14,736 nucleotides of DNA from JBFLYC01 sp040756735 (GCA_040756735.1 JBFLYC010000048.1:1-14736), one strand, 5' to 3'. Shown: positions 7,455 through 14,144, numbered from the stretch's first letter. Notes: generated from the sequence alone by a model not told the origin. Translations and numbers: made by a program.

Positions 7455-7628
7455 ATGAAACTAACTGTATACCATGATGGACAGTTTTGGATTGGTGTTG
7501 CTGAACAAATAATTGATGGAAAGATTAAAGCCATACGACACATCTTTGGCGCTGAACCACAAGATGAAGAAATTCTCAACTTTGTTAACAATGAATTACT
7601 AGCAAAATCTAAACACAAAGGTCATTAA
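7455..7628 (+). CDS. yjdF: YjdF-like protein, short form
   Basis: 57 residues starting MKLTVYHDGQFWIGVAE and containing KIKAIRHIFGAEPQDEEIL, the hallmark N-terminal region of YjdF (DUF2992). The ATG at 7455 is preferred over the in-frame ATG at 7437 because AGAGGGGGAG (7441-7450) lies between them and because homologues begin MKLTV. YjdF proteins are usually about 130-160 residues with a basic C-terminal half; here translation stops after KHKGH and a hairpin terminator follows within seven bases. The gene is therefore either a 3'-deleted copy or a minimal version. YjdF function is unknown; its riboswitch control points to a response to aromatic toxins. The unit is monocistronic and isolated on the plus strand. 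Confidence 0.75.
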   Translation: MKLTVYHDGQFWIGVAEQIIDGKIKAIRHIFGAEPQDEEILNFVNNELLAKSKHKGH

Positions 7629-7634
7629 CCTTTT

Positions 7635-7668
7635 CTCCGGATAATAATAATCCGGAGATTTTGCTTTA
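7635..7668 (+). terminator. Rho-independent terminator after yjdF
   Basis: Perfect 8-bp stem CTCCGGAT (7635-7642) / ATCCGGAG (7650-7657) with a 7-base loop, followed by ATTTTGCTTT. It begins 6 bases after the yjdF stop and also lies between the convergent stops of yjdF and the minus-strand oxidoreductase, so it may serve both weakly. Confidence 0.8.
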
Positions 7669-7669
7669 C

Positions 7670-8344
7670 TTAGACCAAATCTTTATCTGCAAATTTGCTG
7701 ATTTCATTAGAAAGATAAATATGTATTCCATTCACATCACGCTGAGCAGCCCTATACATACCTAATGCAACTGTTTCTGCTTCTATAGGTTTATACTTTT
7801 CAAGAGGCCCAATAAATGTAAATGGAAGTACCTTTGCCAGAAGTTTTCCTATAGTTTCACCAAGTCTAAACTCTTTTCTGGTCCCCAGCAGTAAAGATGG
7901 TCTAAATATGTGTAAAGAATTCAGCCCTATATCTTTTATCTGGTCTTCAAGCAGCCCTTTCATCTTGGAATAAAAAACTAATGAGTTGGGATTAGCTCCC
8001 ATGGAACTGATAATTAAAAATTTTTCGACCTGTGTTTCCTTAGAGAGTTTTGCCATCTTTATAGGATAATCTACATCAACTTTTTTGAATTTTTCCCTAC
8101 TCTTTGCTTTGTTAATTGTAGTCCCTACACAACAAAATATATCATTAACCCTAAAGCTGTCCTTATAGCTGCTAATATTATCAAAATCTATTATTTTCTC
8201 TTCAAGTTTAGGATGCTTTATATTAAGAGGGTTGCGCACAAGCGCCACAATCATCCTATATTCCTGGCCAGATAAAAGGTATTTTAGTAATTTATTTCCT
8301 ACTAAACCGCTCGCTCCTACTATCAATGCTGATTTGCCTTCCAT
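7670..8344 (-). CDS. Atypical SDR / NAD(P)-binding oxidoreductase (HTATIP2-like)
   Basis: A 224-residue Rossmann-fold protein, full length for the family. The nucleotide-binding loop is IVGASGLVGNKLL (8-20). It is followed by FCCVGTT (70-76), IISSMGAN (111-118), the catalytic-type YSKMK (Y125, K129) and a RPSLLLG segment (148-154). This pattern fits the atypical short-chain dehydrogenases related to HTATIP2/YwnB, which often bind NADPH but may lack classical dehydrogenase activity; the substrate is unknown. The start is ATG at 8344 with GGGGGTGA just upstream. The gene stands alone, convergent with yjdF. It appears intact. Confidence 0.85.
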   Translation of the reverse strand: MEGKSALIVGASGLVGNKLLKYLLSGQEYRMIVALVRNPLNIKHPKLEEKIIDFDNISSYKDSFRVNDIFCCVGTTINKAKSREKFKKVDVDYPIKMAKLSKETQVEKFLIISSMGANPNSLVFYSKMKGLLEDQIKDIGLNSLHIFRPSLLLGTRKEFRLGETIGKLLAKVLPFTFIGPLEKYKPIEAETVALGMYRAAQRDVNGIHIYLSNEISKFADKDLV

Positions 8345-8469
8345 GTAATAAAATCACCCCCTATATCTGAAAAATAACCCAAAGCTTCCTCCTCCATATC
8401 CTAAGGTAGAGGGAATGGCGCGCCAACCCCAAAAACCGCTTTCCGCACCCCCCTGCGAGAATGGCAGGA
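8345..8469. other. Intergenic GC-rich stretch with hairpin
   Basis: A GC-rich stretch unlike the AT-rich surroundings. On the minus strand GGCAGG and CCTGCC form a 6-bp stem around an 11-base loop (8463-8485), overlapping the end of the small membrane-protein gene; no U-run follows. The base composition suggests an inserted repeat, but no second copy is in the window. Confidence 0.3.
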
Positions 8470-8685
8470 TTATGCGATGCCTGCCCCTAACTTCTGGCGA
8501 AGATGGGCAGAGTCCACAATGTATTCAAATTCTTGGTTAATGTAAGTCGAAATTCTCGTAGGTTTCTTTATAAATGATCGCTCATCACATTTAAGTAACT
8601 CAATAGTCAGATCTGCTTTAATCCCCATAAAAATTAGAATTGTTAAAAGCAATAAAGTAAAACCGACAAAGCGCAAATACTTCAT
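8470..8685 (-). CDS. Small membrane or secreted protein of unknown function
   Basis: A 71-residue ORF. Residues 1-24 (MKYLRFVGFTLLLLTILIFM) form one hydrophobic helix or a signal anchor. A short polar domain follows (LLKCDERSFIKKPTR). The ATG at 8685 has GGGGTGATTTT immediately upstream, a credible ribosome binding site resembling that of the neighbouring oxidoreductase. The last 14 residues (from DSAHLRQKLG) are encoded by a GC-rich segment different in composition from the rest, so the original 3' end may have been replaced by inserted sequence. I do not recognise a family. Confidence 0.45.
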   Translation of the reverse strand: MKYLRFVGFTLLLLTILIFMGIKADLTIELLKCDERSFIKKPTRISTYINQEFEYIVDSAHLRQKLGAGIA

Positions 8686-8710
8686 AAAATCACCCCATTT
8701 TAAAATTACT

Positions 8711-8812
8711 TCATATCAAGTCCCCGACATTCCCAATGCCCTGAGCCCTAAGGCGCCGGACCAGACCTTCTTTAGCTCTTATCTGCGTTACCTTGTCTGC
8801 TATGGAAGAATG
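8711..8812 (-). pseudogene. Possible FeoA-like fragment
   Basis: A frame of about 30 codons without a start codon reads ADKVTQIRAKEGLVRRLRAQ and ends at TGA (8711-8713). The GLVRRLRAQGI part resembles the region of FeoA-type SH3-like domains just before their conserved Gly turn. It is very short, has stops upstream and no ribosome binding site. This is a tentative remnant call; chance is possible. Confidence 0.25.
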
Positions 8813-9099
8813 GCTCGTGATCTTCCACTATTATACTACTATTAACTTATCTAAAGTTTTAAAATGAAAAATAATATAAATAGCAAAAATTTTTTCAGTT
8901 ATCTCACCTCTTGATGCATACGATTTTTAATTCTTAGCTCAGGCCCGACCAAGCCGGGTCATGCCTGACTTGGGCTTAGGGGTGTGGTGCAGCACGCTTC
9001 AAAAGTCTGTCCCTACTGCACCTTTACGGTAATGCTCATGTTAGTCGAAACTATGCCGAAAAATATTATTAAGTCTGTTAGGCAAGCTACTATATCACT
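8813..9099. other. Non-coding stretch with two stem-loops
   Basis: No coding sequence recognised. Two foldbacks are visible: CAGGC-GACC (8940-8950) with GGTC-GCCTG (8957-8967), separated by 2x2 internal mismatches; and GGTGCAG (8986-8992) with CTGCACC (9016-9022) around a 23-base loop. On the minus strand the loop of the second reads GTAGGGACAGAC. These could be parts of a REP/MITE-like repeat, but no second copy is present here. Confidence 0.35.
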
Positions 9100-9410
9100 T
9101 TATAGCTGTTCTTTAATAATCTTCAACATCTCTGTTCTAATAATTCCACTGAAATAGCTCACGACAAACCAGTATCTAGAAAAGCGCCTCTTGACTTTGC
9201 TTGACATACATTTAATTCTTGTTTCTGTACTTATTAGTAATTCCCCTTCTCGTTTTAGATCAAATCTAAAATTCCATACAACCTTTACATAATCATGATC
9301 CAGAAAATGGCAAGAATTCTTCTGAAGTCATTCCCACCAAATGCCTGGATAGTTCTTGTCCCGGCAATACATTTTCCCCAAACATAATAGTTCACAAAAT
9401 GAAGTACACT
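9100..9410 (-). pseudogene. Degraded SRPBCC/polyketide-cyclase-like gene
   Basis: On the minus strand the fragments fall in different frames: VVWNFRFDLKREGELL, then TETRIKC and VKRRF, then after a shift RYWFVVSYFSGIIRTEMLKI ending at a TAA (9100-9102). The series TETRI...RRF..YW..V..FSG.IR.EML matches the C-terminal half of SRPBCC/START-like proteins of unknown ligand. Upstream, MTSEEFLPF in another frame looks like a further piece. At least two frameshifts and no start make this a pseudogene. Its 5' end is poorly defined. Confidence 0.55.
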
Positions 9411-9425
9411 CCACTTTCATGCCTC

Positions 9426-9537
9426 TCACATAAGTTTTTTATTTTCATTAAGCCTTTCGATAATTTTCTCAAGCCTCTTAATTCTTGTTTCTTCCTTTTG
9501 AGCGTTTAAATATAACCCAGTGTAAGTCTTTTTTTTA
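9426..9537 (-). pseudogene. C-terminal remnant of a YdeI/OmdA-like protein
   Basis: An open stretch reads TYTGLYLNAQKEETRIKRLE, continues with KIIERLNENKKLM and ends in TGA (9426-9428). The A-Q/K-K-E-E-T-R-I-x-R-[LI]-E-K pattern is the C-terminal signature of the YdeI/OmpD-associated (bacteriocin-protection) family. Only about 36 residues remain; the upstream DNA belongs to the end of the membrane-protein pseudogene in another frame, so a deletion joined the two around the A-run near 9531-9538. Confidence 0.6.
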
Positions 9538-9973
9538 CAGACATAGGCATTTTTAAGAAGTTAGATAATGCTCTTTCTGCACCTGATAAGGCCCGAATCA
9601 AAATAAAGTAGACCTGAACCGTAATCCAAATAATTAATATGAATCCTATATAAAGCGACCATGTCCATGACCAGTGCTTTTCAGGGAATATGTTGAGTCT
9701 ATCAGCTACTCTCCACTACCATTTTGTAATAAGTGCATATGATACAATTAAAGGTAATACACCCAACATTGTTAAGAGTATTATTCCAGGTACCAAGAAA
9801 CTGTTGAAAGGGGAATGCTTTAGTAGAGCAATTGGCATTTTTATCAACTCTCCACTGGGATCAATAACTAGCACCAGTCCGCCAAAAAAAGCGCCTATTC
9901 CTAAAAGTAAATGAAGAAAAACAAGAAATTTGCAAGTAAAAGGCTTTTTTGAAAGTTGGTTTTCCATTCTCAT
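9506..9973 (-). pseudogene. Membrane protein with an in-frame TAG stop
   Basis: Two membrane helices (FLVFLHLLLGIGAFFGGLVL and SFLVPGIILLTMLGVLPLIV) are read from ATG at 9973 (GGAAAGAG just upstream; GTG at 9985 and ATG at 9967 are alternatives). A TAG at 9716-9718 interrupts the frame in the context KW-stop-WRVADRLNIFPEKHWSW. Downstream the same frame continues smoothly through another helix (IGFILIIWITVQVYFI) and RALSGAERALSNFLK to a TAA at 9506-9508, about 155 codons in all. The codon was probably TGG (Trp) before a G-to-A change. Family unknown to me by name; it looks like a small integral membrane protein conserved in clostridia. Its extreme 3' end is fused to the YdeI-like remnant. Confidence 0.65.
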
Positions 9974-10181
9974 CACTCTTTCCACAAAGATACTCTTAAA
10001 AATCTATCTAGAATCAACCTAAAATCATTTCAAAATTCATCGCACTGCTCTCCAAAATTCTAAAGGGGCATTTTCACTAGCGAAAACAGCAAATGGTGAA
10101 GTATCAGTTTAGGCTATTATCAGCTTTTAGTTGATTTTTGCACTTTTCTTATTATAACCATTCCTTTCCAGTAGTAAAATC
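9974..10181. other. Intergenic, possible GNAT scrap
   Basis: No gene. On the minus strand about 20 codons read SENAPLEFWRAVR before a stop, faintly like the end of a GNAT domain (N-x-P-A-x-x-FWR). There is no start or ribosome binding site. Too short to call as a gene. Confidence 0.2.
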
Positions 10182-10886
10182 TTAACGAGAATACTTCTTT
10201 TTAAATCTAATTCTATCCTTATCAGAAGGTATTCCATTTGTTATGGTTTGCCATTTACCTTCCTGCAACAATTCATATTTTTCGAAGACGCATGGAATTC
10301 CTCTTGCCTCTAACAAATCACTGCTGTCCATAAGATGAAAATGCAGATGAGGTGCTGTTGAATTCCCTGAATGGCCAACTTTTCCTAATACTTGACCTTT
10401 AATAACATTTTCGCCCACTGCAACAGTGATTGAATTTTTTTTTAAATGGGCAAAAAAGGCAAAAACATTATTAGCGCATTCCATAATGATATAGTTCCCA
10501 ACAAGAGGCTGTAACCCGGTCTTTTTAGGATTGTAAGTTAATGTATTCTTTAATACGACAAACATATCGGAAGCCAAATGAACTATATGTCTCTCCTTAT
10601 AGCCATCTTCAGCTTTCACAATTCTTCCATCACAAGGTGCATAGACTTCTTTACCCCAACAGTAACACTTATCTAAAGGAACTCCAAAGAAAAAATATCT
10701 TAATTGACTTGCATTAAAAAAGTGCATGCCTTTCTTGTCCCAATTAATCTGCAGAAAATCAAAAGCATATCTTTGACCTAGTTGATCCGTCCCATGACTT
10801 GGAATCTTTTTCCCTGGAGTATTTGGAGATACCCACTCTCCCCTTAGAGGGAATTCAATAATAATAGGGTTTTCAAATTCATTCAT
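10182..10886 (-). CDS. M23-family (LytM-like) peptidase, cytoplasmic form
   Basis: 234 residues. Zn-peptidase landmarks of family M23: H31 in SHGTDQLGQRYAFDF with D43, AHL (His147), and GHSGNSTAPHLHFHL (171-185) with the H-x-H ligand/catalytic pair. GENVIKGQVLGKVGHSG is the usual beta-turn leading into it. M23 enzymes cut glycine-rich or stem-peptide bonds in peptidoglycan, but no signal peptide or membrane helix is seen here, so its place of action and substrate are uncertain. I chose ATG at 10886 (AAAGGA seven bases upstream); the longer frame to 10955 adds an unconserved Arg-rich stretch. Monocistronic and apparently intact. Confidence 0.82.
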   Translation of the reverse strand: MNEFENPIIIEFPLRGEWVSPNTPGKKIPSHGTDQLGQRYAFDFLQINWDKKGMHFFNASQLRYFFFGVPLDKCYCWGKEVYAPCDGRIVKAEDGYKERHIVHLASDMFVVLKNTLTYNPKKTGLQPLVGNYIIMECANNVFAFFAHLKKNSITVAVGENVIKGQVLGKVGHSGNSTAPHLHFHLMDSSDLLEARGIPCVFEKYELLQEGKWQTITNGIPSDKDRIRFKKKYSR

Positions 10887-11093
10887 CTTATCATCCTTTC
10901 TCAGACCATCCAGCTGACATGCTGCGTTTTCCCGACACCTCCTAGCAGCTTTCATCCTAGCTAACTATTTCACAGCTAAGGCACAATGATAAATTATGTT
11001 ATTTTCTAGCGGAGCTTTGCTCACGGTGAAGGAACGTGGCACCCCGACCTTTCCATAAATGTTTTCAAAGCATCCCAATAACTCTCCCTGCTC
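10887..11093. other. Intergenic
   Basis: Upstream region of the M23 gene. It contains a second AGGAGG (minus strand, near 10940) ahead of a tiny reading frame MSAGWSEKG that stops just before the peptidase start; this could be chance. No clear terminator for the pentapeptide gene is on this side. Confidence 0.25.
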
Positions 11094-12010
11094 TTATGTA
11101 AGGTTTGGTCGAGCCGTATTGCTAGACTTCGTCCACCACTTGCCTTTATTTTTCGCAAGTTCCCCAGTGGGGTGGGTCAATGACGAGGGTATCTTTGTGC
11201 TGCTATCCCCCTTCGCTACGTTGAGTTGGGCTTGGGTGAGAAAGATACTCTTGGTAAGTTCGGTTCCTCTGATGTCAGCATCTCGAAGGTCAGCCCCAAT
11301 GAAGTCAGCCCCACTCAGGTCGGTTCCTCTAAGGTCAGCAGCAATAAGGCAGGCTCCTCTCAAATTGGCTCCTCTGAGGTCATTTTTTTAAGGTCGGCAG
11401 CAATAAGATAGGCTCCTCGACCTAAGGTCTTCTGACATCCAAGGTGAGCCTTCTGCCCACGACGAGCTTCGGCTCGCACAAGTTCACTGGTCTTCAGGAG
11501 CAGAGTATTAACATCTGCTCGGTGTACTGCCACGTCCAATTCCATGAGAGAGTTGGGGCTTAGATGAGTAAGGCGTTCCGTTTCTTCGAGCATGGATCTG
11601 AGCGCACCATGGATATGACTGGCTACTTGTAACGTTAACGCTTCTGTCAGATACCAGAGTAACTCATGGAGTTGCCGCATGATTAAGAACACCTCGAACA
11701 TTTGCTTTGCGGATTCTGGGACCTTCAGCCAGTCTTGTCCACCGAAGCTAACTTGGGAAACCTTTTGACCTGCGCCAAAACAGTCAAAAGATGTGCAACC
11801 TTTTAGGCCTAGTTTCCTCAGGTTCTTGTAAACACAACAGCGAAAGTCTGGTTGCAGGTTGAGGCAAGGCTGACCTGCGTCTTTTTCGTTTGGAAAGCCT
11901 TCCGAAGCTGAAAAGTACAGCGCCACGCAGCACAAACCAAAACAGTTTTCGCAGTCAGCTCGCAGATTGATGCGAATCTTATCAATGGAAGGTATGCTAC
12001 TCTCGGACAA
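11094..12010 (-). pseudogene. Cys-rich / pentapeptide-repeat protein split by a one-base frameshift
   Basis: Two frames make one protein. The first, from TTG at 12010 (AGGAGG at 12020-12025, nine bases upstream), has a Cys-rich domain (C20, C23, C27, C28, C49, C58, C59, C72, C77), a helical middle region (FLIMRQLHELLWYL) and the start of a repeat (AYLIA ADLKK). It then stops at EEPI. The second frame continues ANLRG ACLIA ADLRG TDLSG ADFIG ADLRD ADIRG, a textbook A(D/N)LXX pentapeptide beta-helix, ending past 11094. Adding one A to the A7 run (11383-11389) restores an unbroken five-residue register (ADLKK NDLRG ANLRG). The Cys-rich domain probably binds metal; the function of such fusions is unknown. 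An ATG at 12052 is an alternative start without a well-placed RBS. Confidence 0.8.
11383..11389 (-). other. A7 homopolymer at the frameshift point
   Basis: Seven A on the coding strand exactly where the pentapeptide register breaks. An eighth A would restore the frame. It may be a true deletion, a sequencing or assembly error, or a slippage site. Confidence 0.6.
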
Positions 12011-12134
12011 TATCTGGTTCCTCCTATTTCCATATGGATATTTCATATTCATTCATCAAACAGTTAACCTCTCTTTTATTTGATCAAGCATTTTCTTATT
12101 TTCTGGAGATTTTTTAAATTGCAAAACTTAAAAA

Positions 12135-12456
12135 CTATTCTTTCAGTTCCTTTGCTATTTCTTTAGCTTCTACTAAATTTGTTGCAGGCGATACAAAGTT
12201 TACTTCTATTCCATCATAAAGCTCTTCTATTCCTTTTGTCTTCAATAATAAATTGTCCTTCAAATACGCCCCCTGTAAAAATATTTGGATGAGTTTTTCC
12301 TTTTATCTCTATTTCATGATATTCACTGATATCTCCATTATCTGTGTAAACATATGCTTAATAAGTATGCTCTACTCTTCTTGGTGTAGAATAAGCTCCA
12401 ATAATAATCATTATTAGAAGTCCTATTATTAATTCCTTTGCCATTCTTTCTTACAT
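12135..12456 (-). pseudogene. Small secreted/membrane protein with two stops and a frameshift
   Basis: Read from ATG at 12456 (GAGGTG upstream at good spacing), codon 2 is TAA. Re-starting at ATG 12444 gives MAKELIIGLLIMIIIGAYS, a signal-anchor-like helix, then RRVEHTY and a TAA (12358-12360). The same frame goes on AYVYTDNGDISEYHEIEIKG, KTHPNIFTGGVFEGQF. Near 12230-12245 the frame shifts and continues KGIEELYDGIEVNF, ending in TAG (12135-12137). The continuity of a plausible protein across these lesions shows a decayed gene. Family not recognised. Confidence 0.6.
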
Positions 12457-12493
12457 ATGTGTTCACCTCTAATTATGTTTTTCCTTTCCCCTA

Positions 12494-12508
12494 CCCCCCC
12501 CCCCCCCC
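12494..12508. repeat. C15 homopolymer
   Basis: Fifteen consecutive C, about 50 bases left of the IS and some 40 bases upstream of the 12135-12456 pseudogene start (G15 on that strand). Very unusual in this AT-rich stretch. Confidence 0.9.
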
Positions 12509-12609
12509 TCACTAATACATGATAGATCAACACGTGGTAATTGGACCATGCCCACTTTGACGGACACTAGATCGTGATTATATAATTAATCATGAAAGGG
12601 TGTTGCAAA

Positions 12610-12890
12610 ATGAGTAAAAACAATAACAGATACGATGATGAATTTAAAGCCGGAGCAGTAAAAATGGTTGTAGAAAAAGGCCGGCCAATAAGCTCAGTAG
12701 CAAAGGACTTAGGAATATCAGAACCTGCACTCAGACGATGGGTAAAAGCAAGTACTGAACCGGAAGATTCCCCTGCTAAAAGGATCGCTGAGCTTGAGGC
12801 TGAAAATAAAAAGCTTAAAAACAACTTGAAGATGCTAATGATACGGTGAATGTGCTAAAAAAGTCGGTCGCCATTTTCGTGAAACCATAG
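12610..12890 (+). pseudogene. IS3-family OrfA (HTH protein), frameshifted near its end
   Basis: Starts ATG at 12610 (MSKNNNRYDDEFKAGAVKMV, AAAGGGTG upstream). It has the transposase HTH (RPISSVAKDLGISEPALRRW) and a leucine-zipper stretch (KRIAELEAENKKLKNNL). The frame then runs to an early TGA at 12847-12849 after KMLMIR. Adding one A at about 12828-12831 (TTGAAAGATGC) restores DANDTVNVLKKSVAIFVKP and a TAG at 12888-12890, the normal OrfA tail carrying the frameshift site. So one base has been lost in this copy. OrfA binds the IS ends and normally fuses with OrfB through -1 frameshifting. Confidence 0.8.
12857..12863 (+). promoter_or_regulatory. -1 programmed frameshift heptamer A_AAA_AAG
   Basis: In the OrfA frame (after repair of the lost base) the codons are CTA AAA AAG, i.e. 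the slippery heptamer A AAA AAG. A -1 shift here leads directly into the OrfB frame (GTC GGT CGC CAT). This is the standard device for making the IS3-family OrfAB transposase. In this copy ribosomes reach it in the wrong frame. Confidence 0.7.
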
Positions 12891-13773
12891 GAGCAGCAAC
12901 AATTAGTAATAAATATGAGTTTATCAAAGCTCATACATCAGGGCATTCTGTGGAGAAAATGTGCAATCTATTAAAAGTTTCCCGGAGCGGTTACTATGAC
13001 TGGCTAGATAGACCAGTATCTTATAGAGATAAGAAACACAAGAAAATCCTAGATATCATTATGAAAACACATAACAAGCACCAATGTGGGGAGTTGACCC
13101 CATCTGGGCAGAAGTAAAAGAAAACATACCATGCAGCCGTGGGACAGTATACAGACTAATGAAAAAACATGGCATCAAATCAAAGCGTAAAGCTAAATGG
13201 AAAGCAACTACTAACAGCAAGCATAATTTACCAGTAGCTCCAAACCTATTAGAACAAGACTTTAATTCAGACCAGCCAAATACCGTATGGGTAGGAGACA
13301 TCACCTACAGTTGGACAGATGAAGGCTGGCTTTATACAGCCATAGTAAAAGATTTATGCACTAAAGATGTAGTAGGCTATGCAATAGGAAATAGAATTAC
13401 CAAAGAACTTGTAATAAACGCTATGAAAATGGCAATCAGAAGAGAAAACCCTAAAACATGGCTAATCTTTCATTCTGATAGAGGGAGCCAATACTGTTCA
13501 AATGATTTCAAGGACCTTCTAAAAACCAATCACATAAGACAAAGCATGAGCCGTAAGGGCAATCCTTATGATAATGCACCAGCAGAAAATTTCTTTAGCT
13601 GTTTAAAATGTGAATGTACCAGTTTTTATCATTTTAATAACCGAGATGAAGCTAAACAGGTCATATTTGAATATATTGAAGTCTATTATAACAGGCAAAG
13701 ACGACATGCAGCTTTAGGCTGGATTACCCCAGCAGCATATAAGAAACTCTTTGCTGAAGATCTTGCAGCATAA
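12863..13773 (+). pseudogene. IS3-family OrfB DDE transposase, frameshifted
   Basis: The first part (frame from 12863) reads HFRETIGAATISNKYEFIKA, then VSRSGYYDWLDRP and HNKHQC before running to a stop. The main body is in another frame from 13084: WGVDPIWAEVKE, SRGTVYRLMKKHGI, then the rve integrase core with D72 (WVGDITY), D132 (FHSDRGSQY) and E168 (DNAPAENFF), counted from 13084. The D132-E168 spacing is the canonical DD(35)E. It ends with the usual YYNRQRRHAALGWITPAAY. Adding one T near 13086 (TGT TGG) would restore HQCWGVDPIW, so a one-base deletion separates the two halves. The catalytic core itself is intact. Confidence 0.85.
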
Positions 13774-13803
13774 ATATTTGGAGATTTGCTTAACTGCAAA
13801 GGA

Positions 13804-13875
13804 ACTTAAATTTACGGTGATGTCAAGGGCGGCGAAGCCGTTCATTTCACCCTTGATAGCTCTGGAAATTTAAGT
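13804..13875 (+). repeat. Nested inverted repeat in the IS tail (structured RNA candidate)
   Basis: Perfect 10-bp outer stem ACTTAAATTT (13804-13813) / AAATTTAAGT (13866-13875). Inside it are a 7-bp stem TCAAGGG (13823-13829) / CCCTTGA (13850-13856) and a 4-bp hairpin CGGC-GAA-GCCG (13830-13840). It lies between the orfB stop and the right end of the IS. It may act as a terminator or as an RNA or DNA structure controlling transposition; a clear U-run is absent. Confidence 0.65.
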
Positions 13876-13981
13876 ATAATAGCCAAAGCAAATTGTCCAA
13901 AACATAGAAAATGTGAGCTATTAGGACTAAATAGGTATAGTTTAATGCAAAGCTAAGGTATGCTCACGAAACGGTGTCCAG

Positions 13982-14144
13982 AAAAGGGAGAACGGCTCAT
14001 CACTATATCAAAGATCATGGGTTTGATAGGCCCATTAATAATACCAGAAGGTACAAGTAGAATTGCGTTTTCAATCCGTTTAGGTGCGTAAACCGCTGTT
14101 CTTAAGAGAATACCTCCTCCATATGAGGGGCCAATAAGATATCT
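13982..14144 (-). pseudogene. Alpha/beta-hydrolase fragment cut by the IS
   Basis: On the minus strand an open frame reads YLIGPSYGGGILLRTAVYAP, then KRIENAILLVPSGIINGPI and KPMIFDIVMSRSPF, entering the IS right end. G-P-S-Y-G-G matches the nucleophile elbow (GxSxGG) and the helix after it in alpha/beta-hydrolases, with Ser as nucleophile. A TAG (14145-14147) lies just upstream in frame. Only about 54 codons remain and the remainder is not seen on the other side of the IS, so part was lost. Confidence 0.6.

Larger units (their letters stand above)
12560..13981 (+). mobile_element. IS3-family insertion sequence, inactivated
   Basis: About 1.42 kb with orfA/orfB organisation. Imperfect terminal inverted repeats share GGACAC-N4-TCGTG: left end at 12562-12576, right end as its complement at 13965-13979. 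No convincing target-site duplication was found (TGA on the left, GAA on the right). It carries HTH protein OrfA and DDE transposase OrfB, linked by a typical A_AAA_AAG slippery heptamer. Two single-base deletions, one in each gene, probably make it unable to move by itself. The right end abuts a fragment of an alpha/beta-hydrolase gene. Confidence 0.85.

Noticed and set aside
9690..9914. 74-codon plus-strand ORF
   Set aside because: Antisense to the membrane-protein pseudogene, which has clear helices and coding continuity past its TAG.
11059..11411. Plus-strand ORFs over the pentapeptide repeats (110 and 61 codons)
   Set aside because: Periodic Ser/Arg/Pro-rich products are the antisense reading of the 15-base repeat of the pentapeptide gene.
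11240..11420. 15-base periodic sequence as a CRISPR or tandem DNA repeat
   Set aside because: The periodicity is explained by pentapeptide codons (A(D/N)LXX) and the units are not identical or spacer-separated.
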